A stretch of 64,000 nucleotides of DNA from Tectiglobus diatomicola. GTDB taxonomy: Bacteria > Pseudomonadota > Alphaproteobacteria > Rhizobiales > Hyphomicrobiaceae. Below are positions 19,136 through 28,837 of this stretch, piece by piece. Made by a program: the position numbers and the translations under genes. How positions within the stretch are numbered: position 1 is the stretch's first letter; each line of letters opens with the position of its first letter. The notes beneath the pieces were generated by a model. It was not told the DNA's origin and ran no database searches. It saw nothing but the letters and a program-made list of their open reading frames with translations. Where the stretch lies: assembly GCA_039583345.1 (NCBI GenBank), contig JAZDSJ010000005.1, positions 62,001-126,000 on the forward strand, in the 5' to 3' direction.

Positions 19136-21121
19136 ATGATGTATCAGGCCATCGTGTTATTGCCTCTAGTGGGAGCATGCATTGCTGGATTTTTAGGACG
19201 CTTCTTAAATGATCGTTTTTCTGAAGTTGTTACAACAGGATTACTTTTAATTTCAGCAGTTCTGTCGTGGATTGTTTTTGTACAGGTTGGATTCGATCAT
19301 CAGACGATAAAAGTTCCAATTGCTCGCTGGATAGATTCGGGAGACCTTGAAGTTTTCTGGAGCCTACGTGTTGATACACTGACATCTGTAATGCTTGTAG
19401 TCGTTACAACAATCTCAAGCGTTGTGCATCTTTACTCTATTGGTTACATGCATGAAGACAAGGCGCGCTCACGTTTTTTTGCATACCTGTCTTTGTTCAC
19501 ATTTGCCATGCTCATGTTAGTGACCAGTGATAATTTGCTTCAAATGTTCTTCGGCTGGGAGGGTGTTGGCCTTGCTAGTTATCTACTTATCGGTTTTTGG
19601 TATAAGAAAACCTCAGCGAATTCGGCTGCTACAAAGGCCTTTGTGGTTAATCGGGTAGGTGACTTTGGGTTTATAATAGGTATATTTGGTTTATTTGCAG
19701 TTTTTAATTCCATACAATTTGACTCCATCTTTACTGCTGCCCCTTCGTTGGCAGGTCGGACCATGGAGTTTCTCAGCTACGATGTTGACATTATTACCTG
19801 CATTTGCCTTTTACTTTTCATGGGTGCTATGGGTAAATCAGCGCAGTTTTTATTACATACTTGGTTGCCAGATGCCATGGAGGGTCCGACACCTGTGTCG
19901 GCTTTAATCCATGCTGCTACCATGGTGACTGCTGGTGTCTTTATGGTTGCACGTTTGTCTCCATTGTTTGAATTGAGTCCTGACTCACTAGCCGTTGTTA
20001 CCTTTGTTGGCACTCTTACTGCTTTTTTTGCAGCAACGATTGGCTTGGTGCAGAACGACATTAAGCGTGTTATTGCCTATTCCACTTGTTCGCAATTGGG
20101 ATATATGTTTGCGGCTTGTGGATTGGGAGCTTATAGTGTAGCGATATTTCATCTTTTTACTCACGCCTTTTTTAAGGCACTCCTTTTTTTAGGGGCTGGT
20201 TCTGTTATACATGCCATGCATCATGAACAGGATATGCGCAATATGGGAGGTCTTGCACATAAAATACGCCTTACTTGGATTATGATGTTAATTGGTACAC
20301 TTGCATTAACTGGTGTTGGTATTCCACATGTGATTGGCTTTGCTGGGTTCTATTCAAAGGATGCAATTATAGAAGCTGCTTACGCAGGTCATACTCCTTT
20401 TAACTATGTCTTCTGGGTTTTAGTAACTGCAGCTCTCATGACATCTTTCTACTCCTGGCGTCTTATGTTTATGACTTTTCATGGCAAAACTCGTGCTGAG
20501 CCTGATACATTTCGCTCGGCTCATGAAAGTCCTTTTGTAATGCTCATCCCTTTATTTGTATTGGCCTTAGGAGCTATTCTCACAGGTTTTATATTCAAGG
20601 ACTATTTTATAGGCCATCATTACAAAGAATTCTGGAATGAAGCAATTTATATGGGGCCAAATAATCACATTCTTCATGATATGCACGAGGTTGCTAAGCA
20701 TGTTCCATGGGTTAGCTGGGTGCCTTTCGTAGCTATGCTTACAGGAGCCTTACTAGCTTGGCTGTATTATATACGTGTTCCTCATTTGCCTGCTATGACA
20801 TCAAAATTTCTATGGCCTGTTTATTTGTTCTTATTAAACAAGTGGTATTTTGATGAGCTTTACGATTGGATTATAGTTCGGCCAGCACGCTATCTAGGCA
20901 GAGTACTGTGGAAGATTGGTGATGGTACCGTTATTGATGGCTTAGGGCCGAATGGCATTGCGTCCCGTGTGCAAAATGTCACTAACACAGTCGTGAAAAT
21001 TCAATCAGGTTTTGTTTATCATTATGCTTTTGTTATGATGATTGGGGTTGCCCTTATTATTACCTACTTTATGTTTGCAAGCATTGACATAACACCTATA
21101 AATGGAGAGTTGGTCCGATGA
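19136..21121 (+). CDS. nuoL: NADH-quinone oxidoreductase subunit L
   Basis: Distal antiporter-like subunit (ND5) of complex I, 661 residues. It has about 16 membrane segments and the long lateral amphipathic helix near the C-terminus. Signatures are MFFGWEGVGLASYLLIGFWY (conserved Glu), LLHTWLPDAMEGPTPVSALI with the channel-lining residues, and DIKRVIAYSTCSQLGYM. Two consecutive ATGs (19136, 19139) begin the gene. Its stop overlaps the nuoM start in an ATGA, indicating translational coupling. Confidence 0.96.
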   Translation: MMYQAIVLLPLVGACIAGFLGRFLNDRFSEVVTTGLLLISAVLSWIVFVQVGFDHQTIKVPIARWIDSGDLEVFWSLRVDTLTSVMLVVVTTISSVVHLYSIGYMHEDKARSRFFAYLSLFTFAMLMLVTSDNLLQMFFGWEGVGLASYLLIGFWYKKTSANSAATKAFVVNRVGDFGFIIGIFGLFAVFNSIQFDSIFTAAPSLAGRTMEFLSYDVDIITCICLLLFMGAMGKSAQFLLHTWLPDAMEGPTPVSALIHAATMVTAGVFMVARLSPLFELSPDSLAVVTFVGTLTAFFAATIGLVQNDIKRVIAYSTCSQLGYMFAACGLGAYSVAIFHLFTHAFFKALLFLGAGSVIHAMHHEQDMRNMGGLAHKIRLTWIMMLIGTLALTGVGIPHVIGFAGFYSKDAIIEAAYAGHTPFNYVFWVLVTAALMTSFYSWRLMFMTFHGKTRAEPDTFRSAHESPFVMLIPLFVLALGAILTGFIFKDYFIGHHYKEFWNEAIYMGPNNHILHDMHEVAKHVPWVSWVPFVAMLTGALLAWLYYIRVPHLPAMTSKFLWPVYLFLLNKWYFDELYDWIIVRPARYLGRVLWKIGDGTVIDGLGPNGIASRVQNVTNTVVKIQSGFVYHYAFVMMIGVALIITYFMFASIDITPINGELVR

Positions 21122-22647
21122 CGATGTTCGATAACCCACCGGTCCTGTCTCTTATTACGTTCATGCCATTGGTTGGCATACCCTTCATAATGGCGTTGGC
21201 TGATGATGACTGTGGTCGACGTAATGCACGGTGGATTGCGCTTTTTGTGACAATATTTACGTTTGTATTATCTGTCATTTTTGTTTGGTACCCGTTTGAT
21301 ATTTCCACCTATGAGTTTCAGTTTGTAGAGGAATATAGTTGGTTTGGACCCTTTCAATATAAGATGGGTGTTGATGGCATATCTATGCTTTTCGTTATTT
21401 TAACAACATTTCTTATGCCAATATGCGTTCTTGCCAGTTGGGAAGCTATTAAGTTTCGTGTTACGGAATACATGATTGCTTTTCTTGTACTTGAAACATT
21501 AATGATTGGGGTTTTCTGTGCCCTAGATCTTGTACTATTTTATCTGTTCTTCGAAGCGGGCCTCATCCCAATGTTTCTTATCATTGGTGTTTGGGGAGGA
21601 AAAAGACGTGTCTATGCAAGTTACAAGTTTTTCCTTTACACGTTACTTGGCTCGGTTCTTATGTTACTAGCCATGATGTTTATTTATTGGCATGCAAAGA
21701 CAACAGATATACCAGCTTTAATTAGTGCCGTTGCTCAAAATTCGAGGTTATTCTCTAGTGAATTGCAATGGTGGTTGTGGTTATCATTTTTTGCTTCGTT
21801 TGCTGTTAAGATGCCAATGTGGCCAGTTCACACTTGGTTGCCTGATGCACACGTCGAAGCTCCAACGGCCGGTTCTGTTATTTTGGCAGGCATTCTTTTA
21901 AAAATGGGAGGGTATGGCTTTCTTCGTTTTTCAATTCCAATGTTTCCATTGGCTTCCATTGAACTTGCCCCTCTAGTTTTTGTTATGTCTGTTGTTGCTA
22001 TAATATACACATCACTCGTGGCGCTCGCGCAGGAAGATGTAAAGAAACTGATCGCATATTCTTCAGTTGCCCACATGGGATTTGTAACCATGGGAATTTT
22101 TGCGGGCAATACACAGGGTGTTGACGGTGCAATATTTCAAATGCTTAGTCACGGTATTGTATCTGCTGCTCTGTTTTTATGCGTTGGTATTGTTTATGAT
22201 AGGGTGCATACTCGTGATATTTCAGCTTATGGCGGCTTAGCTAACCGTATGCCGGTTTATGCTTTCTGTTTTTTAGTATTTACTATGGCCAACGTGGGTT
22301 TGCCTGGAACTTCAGGTTTTATAGGTGAATTTTTAACATTAGCCGGGGCTTACAAGGCTGATTCATGGGTTGCATTATTAGCTGCTTCTGGAATTATCTT
22401 GTCAGCTTGTTATGCTTTGTCATTGTACCGCAGGATGATACTTGGTGAACTTGATAAACCAAAATTAATGTCAATCTGTGACATGAATACTCGTGAGATT
22501 GCCATTATGCTTCCATTGATAATACTTACAATCATTTTTGGTTTTTATCCAAGTCCCATTCTTGATGTGACATCTGTTTCAGTCGAGAATTTGGTATCTA
22601 ATTATGAGGCTGCTATTCAAACAACATCAGTGGTTACAGCACATTAG
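21118..22647 (+). CDS. nuoM: NADH-quinone oxidoreductase subunit M
   Basis: Antiporter-like membrane subunit (ND4) of complex I, 509 residues. YLFFEAGLIPMFLIIGVWGG carries the essential Glu, VHTWLPDAHVEAPTAGSVIL the central Lys-channel region, and DVKKLIAYSSVAHMGFV the broken-helix lysine. Start ATG overlaps the nuoL stop by four bases. Confidence 0.96.
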   Translation: MTMFDNPPVLSLITFMPLVGIPFIMALADDDCGRRNARWIALFVTIFTFVLSVIFVWYPFDISTYEFQFVEEYSWFGPFQYKMGVDGISMLFVILTTFLMPICVLASWEAIKFRVTEYMIAFLVLETLMIGVFCALDLVLFYLFFEAGLIPMFLIIGVWGGKRRVYASYKFFLYTLLGSVLMLLAMMFIYWHAKTTDIPALISAVAQNSRLFSSELQWWLWLSFFASFAVKMPMWPVHTWLPDAHVEAPTAGSVILAGILLKMGGYGFLRFSIPMFPLASIELAPLVFVMSVVAIIYTSLVALAQEDVKKLIAYSSVAHMGFVTMGIFAGNTQGVDGAIFQMLSHGIVSAALFLCVGIVYDRVHTRDISAYGGLANRMPVYAFCFLVFTMANVGLPGTSGFIGEFLTLAGAYKADSWVALLAASGIILSACYALSLYRRMILGELDKPKLMSICDMNTREIAIMLPLIILTIIFGFYPSPILDVTSVSVENLVSNYEAAIQTTSVVTAH

Positions 22648-22705
22648 AAATTATTCAGTCTCAATTTAGTATATCAAATGTTTAGAGATACAAGGTACCC
22701 TAATA

Positions 22706-24157
22706 ATGCCAGAGAGCTTTGTTACGTATACACCGCTTTTACCGGAATTGATAATTATAGCTGGTGCACTCGTGCTGTTAATGTACGGTGTGTTTGGATC
22801 AGAGACACAGTCTGAAGCAGTCAGTGTTGGCTGGCTTTCTATAGTTGTTTTAATAGCTTCCTGTACTGTACTCGTTTGCACTGTCGATGGAACTCAATCA
22901 CTTTTTTCTGGTTCATTCATTAATGATAGTTTTGCACGCTTTATGAAGGTACTAGTCATAGCTGGCTCCGCATGTGCACTTATGCTTGCATTTGATGATT
23001 TTCGTGACATAGGTATAATGAAGTTTGAATATCCGGTTTTAGTACTTCTCGCCACTGTAGGGATGATGGTGATGATATCAGCCGGTGACTTAATTGCATT
23101 ATATATAGGCCTCGAATTGCAAAGCCTTGCGCTCTATGTTGTGGCTGCATATCGCCGAGATTCAGTACGATCTAGTGAGGCCGGCCTAAAGTATTTTGTT
23201 CTTGGTGCTTTGTCTTCAGGCATGCTGCTTTATGGTTCGTCACTTCTATATGGTTTTGCTGGATCTATAGATTTTCAAGTGATCGCTAATGCGGCGAAGG
23301 GACCTCAAGCAGCTGAAAATCTGTGGTTAATTTTTGGACTTGTTTTCCTGTTAGTAGGATTGGCATTTAAAATATCAGCTGTTCCATTTCATATGTGGAC
23401 GCCGGATGTTTACGAGGGATCAGCGACGCCCGTGACCACGTTTTTTGCGACAGCACCAAAGGTTGCGGCTGTTGCATTGATCGTTCGTGTTTTAATGACA
23501 GCATTTCCTGGGGTTGCCCCACAATGGCAACAGATTATATCCTTTATTGCAATAGCTTCAATGTTGTTAGGTGCTTTTGCTGCTATTGGACAGACAAACA
23601 TTAAAAGGTTGATGGCATATTCCTCAATCGCTAATATTGGTTTCGCTTTGGTTGGCCTGGCGGCGAACACATCCGAAGGGATACAGGGTGTTTTGATTTA
23701 TATGGCCATATATACTGTTATGACATTAGGAGTTTTTGCATGCATTTTGAGCATGCGACGCGACGGTCAGTCACTTGAAGACATTCATGAACTATCTGGG
23801 CTTGCAAAGAACAACCTCCCTCTGGCTTGTGGACTTATGATTTTGATGTTCTCACTTGCTGGTATACCTCCACTAGTTGGTTTTTTCGCTAAATACCATG
23901 TTTTTCTGGCTGCCATCCAGGCGGAACTTTATGAATTAGCAATTATAGGGGTTTTAGCTAGTGTGATTGGGGCATATTACTATCTACGTATCGTGAAAAT
24001 AGTTTTTTTTGATGATTCGCGTGATCCATTCCAGCCTGTTCGTTTTACATCTGGCTTAGTTATTTTGGCATCCGCCTTACTTGTGTTAGTAGGTACTATA
24101 GTTCTTGGCCCTTTCGTAGATGCTGCCTTGACTGCGGCAAAGACTTTTACGCTATGA
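22706..24157 (+). CDS. nuoN: NADH-quinone oxidoreductase subunit N
   Basis: Antiporter-like membrane subunit (ND2) of complex I, 483 residues and about 14 helices. IGLELQSLALYVVAAYRRDS, SAVPFHMWTPDVYEGSATPV and NIKRLMAYSSIANIGFAL are the diagnostic blocks. AAGG at 22693-22696 is the ribosome site for ATG 22706. It closes the complex I part of the operon; birA follows after 25 bases, the standard alphaproteobacterial order. Confidence 0.96.
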   Translation: MPESFVTYTPLLPELIIIAGALVLLMYGVFGSETQSEAVSVGWLSIVVLIASCTVLVCTVDGTQSLFSGSFINDSFARFMKVLVIAGSACALMLAFDDFRDIGIMKFEYPVLVLLATVGMMVMISAGDLIALYIGLELQSLALYVVAAYRRDSVRSSEAGLKYFVLGALSSGMLLYGSSLLYGFAGSIDFQVIANAAKGPQAAENLWLIFGLVFLLVGLAFKISAVPFHMWTPDVYEGSATPVTTFFATAPKVAAVALIVRVLMTAFPGVAPQWQQIISFIAIASMLLGAFAAIGQTNIKRLMAYSSIANIGFALVGLAANTSEGIQGVLIYMAIYTVMTLGVFACILSMRRDGQSLEDIHELSGLAKNNLPLACGLMILMFSLAGIPPLVGFFAKYHVFLAAIQAELYELAIIGVLASVIGAYYYLRIVKIVFFDDSRDPFQPVRFTSGLVILASALLVLVGTIVLGPFVDAALTAAKTFTL

Positions 24158-24182
24158 AAACATATTTTTAGAAGGTTCTCTC

Positions 24183-24953
24183 TTGTATTATCCAGTTAAG
24201 GAGTACAGCACCGTAAGTTCAACAAATTCCGAGGCTTTATCTCTTGTTGAAAGTGGTGAACGCGGGCCTGTATGGTTAAGGGCTGATTGTCAGAAATCAG
24301 GACGCGGACGATCTGGCAGATCATGGCACTCACCTTTTGGAAATTTGTATACAACTTTGCTTTTTTCACTTTCTAGTTCGGCAGGTTTCACTTCCCAGCT
24401 TTCTTTAGTCGCAGGGTTAGCAGTATATGATACGATCATTTTCTTTATTCAAAATGTACACCCAGAAAGAGCGTATTGGTATCTTAAATGGCCCAATGAT
24501 CTCATGGTTGGAAAGGCAAAGATTGGTGGAATACTAGTTGAAACCGTAGTAGCTCACGGTGAATACTTAGCAATAATTGGGTGCGGTGTTAACATAAAAG
24601 AGAAGCCAATAAACCTAGGACGTGAAGTGGCGGCTATGATTGAATATGGTTCTGCACCTCATCCCAAGGCTTTTTTAGAAAAGTTAGATAGTAAATTACA
24701 TTATTATTTAAGAATTTGGAATAATGGGATGGGTTTTGCAGCTATTCGAGAAGATTGGTTAAAGCGTTCTTTTCCTTTAGGCACTTATATCTCCATTAAA
24801 GCGAGCAACTCATTGGTTTATGGTAATTTTGCTGGTCTCGGGAACGATGGCTCCTTACTCCTTAAACAATCTGATGGTGAAATAAAGTGTTTTAATTTCG
24901 GTGAAGTAGGGATTTGTGAAACATTTATGAATGTTGGAAAACTGGGATTATAG
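24183..24953 (+). CDS. birA: Biotin--[acetyl-CoA-carboxylase] ligase (class I, no DNA-binding domain)
   Basis: Joins biotin to the carrier lysine of biotin carboxylases through biotinyl-AMP. The catalytic domain starts at once (EYSTVSSTNSEALSLVESGE), so the N-terminal repressor helix-turn-helix of E. coli BirA is absent and no regulatory role is expected. Core motifs are GRGRSGRSWHSPFGNLYTT, KWPNDLMVGKAKIGGILVE and IIGCGVNI. 256 residues. The start is TTG 24183 with GAAGG at 24171-24175. It lies between nuoN and rnj; the coaX gene often found between birA and rnj is missing. Confidence 0.92.
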   Translation: MYYPVKEYSTVSSTNSEALSLVESGERGPVWLRADCQKSGRGRSGRSWHSPFGNLYTTLLFSLSSSAGFTSQLSLVAGLAVYDTIIFFIQNVHPERAYWYLKWPNDLMVGKAKIGGILVETVVAHGEYLAIIGCGVNIKEKPINLGREVAAMIEYGSAPHPKAFLEKLDSKLHYYLRIWNNGMGFAAIREDWLKRSFPLGTYISIKASNSLVYGNFAGLGNDGSLLLKQSDGEIKCFNFGEVGICETFMNVGKLGL

Positions 24954-24962
24954 TGAAATCGT

Positions 24963-26654
24963 ATGAAAGATAATCCTCCGAATAGTTCTGCTGAATTTGT
25001 TTTTGTAGCCCTTGGCGGTCTGGGTGAGATCGGCATGAATTCATATCTCTATGGCTTAGGTGATACTAATAATCGCCAATGGCTTATGGTTGATTTAGGC
25101 ATAACATTCCCCGGTGAAAATGAACCAGGTATTGATATTATACTTCCGGATCTACGCTTTATTGAATCAGAAAGTCAAAATCTTATCGGCATAGTTATTA
25201 CACACGCCCACGAGGATCACATTGGGGCTGTTGCCGAGATGTGGCCTTCACTCAAGGTACCGGTTTATATGACGCCATTTGCTGCAGGAATGCTGAAAGC
25301 CAAGCTTGCTGAATTTCCAGGATGCGCAAACCCAACAATTAAGGAAATACCTATTAAGTCATCCTTTAAGGTTGGTCCTTTTGATCTTGAGTTTATTTCA
25401 ATGGCTCATTCAATTCCTGAGACGTCTGGTCTTGTAATAAAGACACCTCTTGGAACGGCCTTTCATACTGCAGACTGGAAGATTGATACTTCTCCATATA
25501 TAGGTGATAAAACTGACAAAGAACGAATTGTACAAATAGGAAATTACGGTATTGATGCCTTGATATGTGATTCAACCAACTCTCTTCGGGATGGTTTTAC
25601 ACCGTCCGAGACAGAGGTTGCTCAATCCTTATCAAAGATAATATCACAACAATCCGGAAAGATTGCAATTACAACTTTTTCTTCCAATATCGGTCGGATT
25701 AAAGCTATTGCTGATGCTGCAAGAGAAACAGGTCGTCAACTTGTTGTATCAGGCCGCGCTTTTCATCGTGCGATACGTGTTGCTATCGACACAGGGTATC
25801 TTCCGGCAGATTTTTGTTATTTGGATCAGGAACACTGCAGCTTCTTAGCTCCTGAAGATGTGCTAGCGCTTGTGACTGGTAGTCAGGGCGAACCAAGGGC
25901 TGCAATGGCTCGAATTGCTTCAGGAGAACATCGTGATATTAAACTTGGAAAAAGTGATACTGTAATATATTCATCGCGAACAATCCCTGGAAATGAAAAG
26001 GCTATTCTTACAGTTCAGAATAAATTATCAGGTCTAGGGTGTAAGATAATTACTGACGACGATGATCTGGTTCATGTTACTGGTCACCCACAGCGCAATG
26101 AATTAGTTGAAATGTTTACTTGGGCAAAGCCTAAGATCATGATACCCATGCATGGAGAAATGAGGCATTTAAGAGAGAATGCACTTATTGCAAGTCGAGC
26201 TGGAATCCCAAAGATAATTACACTTGTCAATGGTCAAATACTAAGGATAGCACCAGGAAAATCAAAAATTATAGATGTTATCAAGGTTGGGCGCTGTTAC
26301 CGTGACGGAAAGCTTCTTTTTACAGAAGAGAGTGCATTAGTTCGTAATCGTCGTAAGCTATCAATGGTTGGTTTTGTTGCCGTAGCACTTGCCTTAACTT
26401 CACGAGGAGAAGTATTAGGCGATATTGATGTGGTTATTGATGGTGTTCCTATAGAAGATTGTTACGGAGAGCTGATGGAGAATCTGATTTTAGATATAAT
26501 TGGTGGGACGATTGCCAGCATACCAAAACGCCGACGTAAAGATCACGAGATGGTACGTGATGCATTGCGGCGTGCAATACGCGCAGAGATAGATCGCGTC
26601 TGGGGTAAGCGCCCTATTGTGAAAGTTCTTATGAACGTTATTGAAACTAAATGA
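24963..26654 (+). CDS. rnj: Ribonuclease J (metallo-beta-lactamase / beta-CASP)
   Basis: Endo- and 5'-3' exoribonuclease processing mRNA and rRNA. The zinc-binding HAHEDHIGA lies near residues 79-87, followed by HTADWKID. Beta-CASP motifs are SGRAFHRAIRVAIDTGYLP, TGSQGEPRAAMARIASGEH and MIPMHGEMRHL, with a C-terminal RNase J domain. 563 residues, the normal length. It follows birA by nine bases and ends the nuo-birA-rnj transcription unit. The alphaproteobacterial mce/proS block that often follows is absent. Confidence 0.94.
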   Translation: MKDNPPNSSAEFVFVALGGLGEIGMNSYLYGLGDTNNRQWLMVDLGITFPGENEPGIDIILPDLRFIESESQNLIGIVITHAHEDHIGAVAEMWPSLKVPVYMTPFAAGMLKAKLAEFPGCANPTIKEIPIKSSFKVGPFDLEFISMAHSIPETSGLVIKTPLGTAFHTADWKIDTSPYIGDKTDKERIVQIGNYGIDALICDSTNSLRDGFTPSETEVAQSLSKIISQQSGKIAITTFSSNIGRIKAIADAARETGRQLVVSGRAFHRAIRVAIDTGYLPADFCYLDQEHCSFLAPEDVLALVTGSQGEPRAAMARIASGEHRDIKLGKSDTVIYSSRTIPGNEKAILTVQNKLSGLGCKIITDDDDLVHVTGHPQRNELVEMFTWAKPKIMIPMHGEMRHLRENALIASRAGIPKIITLVNGQILRIAPGKSKIIDVIKVGRCYRDGKLLFTEESALVRNRRKLSMVGFVAVALALTSRGEVLGDIDVVIDGVPIEDCYGELMENLILDIIGGTIASIPKRRRKDHEMVRDALRRAIRAEIDRVWGKRPIVKVLMNVIETK

Positions 26655-26808
26655 TTTGTCTACATTGAATATGCAATTGCTATACATTCAGGTAACCTAG
26701 CTTTGATGAAGACTATGAACTACAGTGCCAGAAATAGTCGTTATTATTGATTAACACTATTTAGAAATTTCGCTCGAATATGCTAAGTTTAAAAAATTAA
26801 GATGTAAT

Positions 26809-28092
26809 TTATTCTGTTGATACAGATTTTACTTCTAGTTCGATACCAGTTAACTGCTTATCCTGCAATATTACCTCAAACGCTGCCAAGCGCTTGTATA
26901 TAGAGATTAGTTCAACAATAGTTGTCCACGAATGAACTAAAAACTGAAATGAACTTTCAACACGACCAAAAGCACGAACAATTTGCTGCATGACACCAAG
27001 TGTGATTGCACCTGTTACGATTGTTGGTGCAAGTGATAGGTAGGGTATTATCACACTGAATTGTAGATACGAATATCTTGTTATATTGAAATACATGTAA
27101 TGAAAATAAAGCCGGAAGTAATTATGTCGCACGTTGTTGAAAAGTTGTGCAATAGTAGGTGGCTCAGCACGGTCAATTCGATCCTCTCCGATTACAAGCT
27201 CTTTACGGTAGGCAGCTTCAACGCGTTGATTACGAAATTGCAAACCAGGTAGTTTTATACCAACAGCGGCAAGTAGAATTGTTCCACCAAATGCCCATAG
27301 TATTGCTACTAAGACCAATCCTTGAGGCACCTCACCTATAAGCGGTAGCACTTTGACATGAGTAGATAACCCCCACAATATTGGAAGGAAGGCTAAAAGC
27401 GTCATTACAGAATCAAGAAACCTAGTGCCAAGACTTTCCATTATAGTTGCGAAGCGCATTGTGTCCTCTTGAATACGCTGCGATACTCCTTCAATGTGCC
27501 GTATACGTTTCCAGCGTTTCATGTAGTGCTCATTCATAGCTGTACGCCATCGGAATGCGTAGTGGCTAGTGAAAAATCCGTTGAGAACTGCAAAAAGCAT
27601 TGAGATTGCAGCTAAAACTGCAAAGTACCACAGGTGACCTGTAAACTCTCCACTTTCAATATTATTTGGCCCAGTAAGAGCTTTTTGAATTGTGTTGTAA
27701 AAACGGCCAAACCACTCATTAATCATCACGTCGATTTGAACTTGAAACCACGTTACAAATACAATTAAAGACGATCCTGCAACAGACCATCTACTCCATT
27801 TATGTGGTACAAAATAAATCCAGAAAGCTATAAATAATACGAAAGATGTAATTAAATATTGGTAATACCAAAAGTATAGTGCACTTTTCTGATCGATAAT
27901 TAATATACTATTAACTTCCTCAGATGAGCTATTAACAAGAAATTCTGGATAAGCATAGCCAAACCAATTACCAACGCTTAATACTGGTCCCCAGTCACTC
28001 CCGCTGAGAAACCATAAGACAATACAAAATATGGCCCAGGCTGCAAATGAGCTAAAAAACAACAGAGGTCTAGGAAAAAAAGAATGAAACAT
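26809..28092 (-). CDS. sbmA: SbmA/BacA-family inner-membrane peptide transporter
   Basis: Proton-driven importer of peptides such as microcins, bacteriocins and host antimicrobial peptides; the rhizobial homologue BacA is needed for chronic symbiosis (family knowledge). Recognised from INEWFGRFYNTIQKAL near residue 130, YAFRWRTAMNEHYMKRWKRI, RIQEDTMRFATIMESLGT, PGLQFRNQRVEAAYRKELV and the C-terminal VRAFGRVESSFQFLVHSWTT. There is no ATP-binding cassette domain, which separates it from the ABCD/YddA type. 427 residues, about eight helices. It stands alone on the reverse strand. It may be relevant to host interaction (inference). Confidence 0.9.
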   Translation of the reverse strand: MFHSFFPRPLLFFSSFAAWAIFCIVLWFLSGSDWGPVLSVGNWFGYAYPEFLVNSSSEEVNSILIIDQKSALYFWYYQYLITSFVLFIAFWIYFVPHKWSRWSVAGSSLIVFVTWFQVQIDVMINEWFGRFYNTIQKALTGPNNIESGEFTGHLWYFAVLAAISMLFAVLNGFFTSHYAFRWRTAMNEHYMKRWKRIRHIEGVSQRIQEDTMRFATIMESLGTRFLDSVMTLLAFLPILWGLSTHVKVLPLIGEVPQGLVLVAILWAFGGTILLAAVGIKLPGLQFRNQRVEAAYRKELVIGEDRIDRAEPPTIAQLFNNVRHNYFRLYFHYMYFNITRYSYLQFSVIIPYLSLAPTIVTGAITLGVMQQIVRAFGRVESSFQFLVHSWTTIVELISIYKRLAAFEVILQDKQLTGIELEVKSVSTE

Positions 28093-28837
28093 TCCAGGCT
28101 CCGGATGTTCTGAATAAAAAACACTGTATATTATTGATATAAGTTACGGTACCTGATTCTGCCTCAGATGGAATGTTAATCCGTATTGGTTATAAGTATG
28201 CAGAAAAAAGGCTATTGTACTAAGTCAAAAACTAAACTCGGGCTATATGTAATTTATTAGTACTTGGTACTTGTTTGCTAAGTAATTTCTGAAATTCAGG
28301 AAGAAAGATAAGTTACATGATATTAAATTTTTTGTGCTTTTTTAAAATTGAGTTTCATAAATCCAACTATGTACTTCATGAAATATTTGTATATGTAAAG
28401 TATTGGTATCGCTGAATTCCTAACTGATTAAAAAAGATTTTTTTTAAAAAAGCTTATTACTATGTTAATACCTGCATGCGATGTATGTGAGATGTAGAAC
28501 ATTCTGTAACTATTAATATACCTAAGATTTCTAAAAAACTGATCATGTTAAGCAAATTAACAAAACGGGTACTAAATTAACTGCTCGCTAAGTGAAAACT
28601 AAAAAAATTTATTTTCAGAATATCTCGTATTAAAAAAATAAATCGCTGGGACGCTATAGCTATATCCATTGATAGGTGTGAAGCAATATTCAACAAACTA
28701 TATAGTCTGAAAGGTGTTATTGAAACTACTCCTTAAAAATATTCTTTTTTTTTGCATCATTATAAGTTGATAGATCTTTTTTAAATTATATGATTTTATC
28801 ATGTCGTTATCATTTGAAATGCTTTTCTGACATAAAC
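28093..28837. other. Non-coding stretch between sbmA and the deacetylase gene
   Basis: Very AT-rich with several poly-T/A runs. No open frame of note, no recognisable remnant, no RNA gene. Confidence 0.4.
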
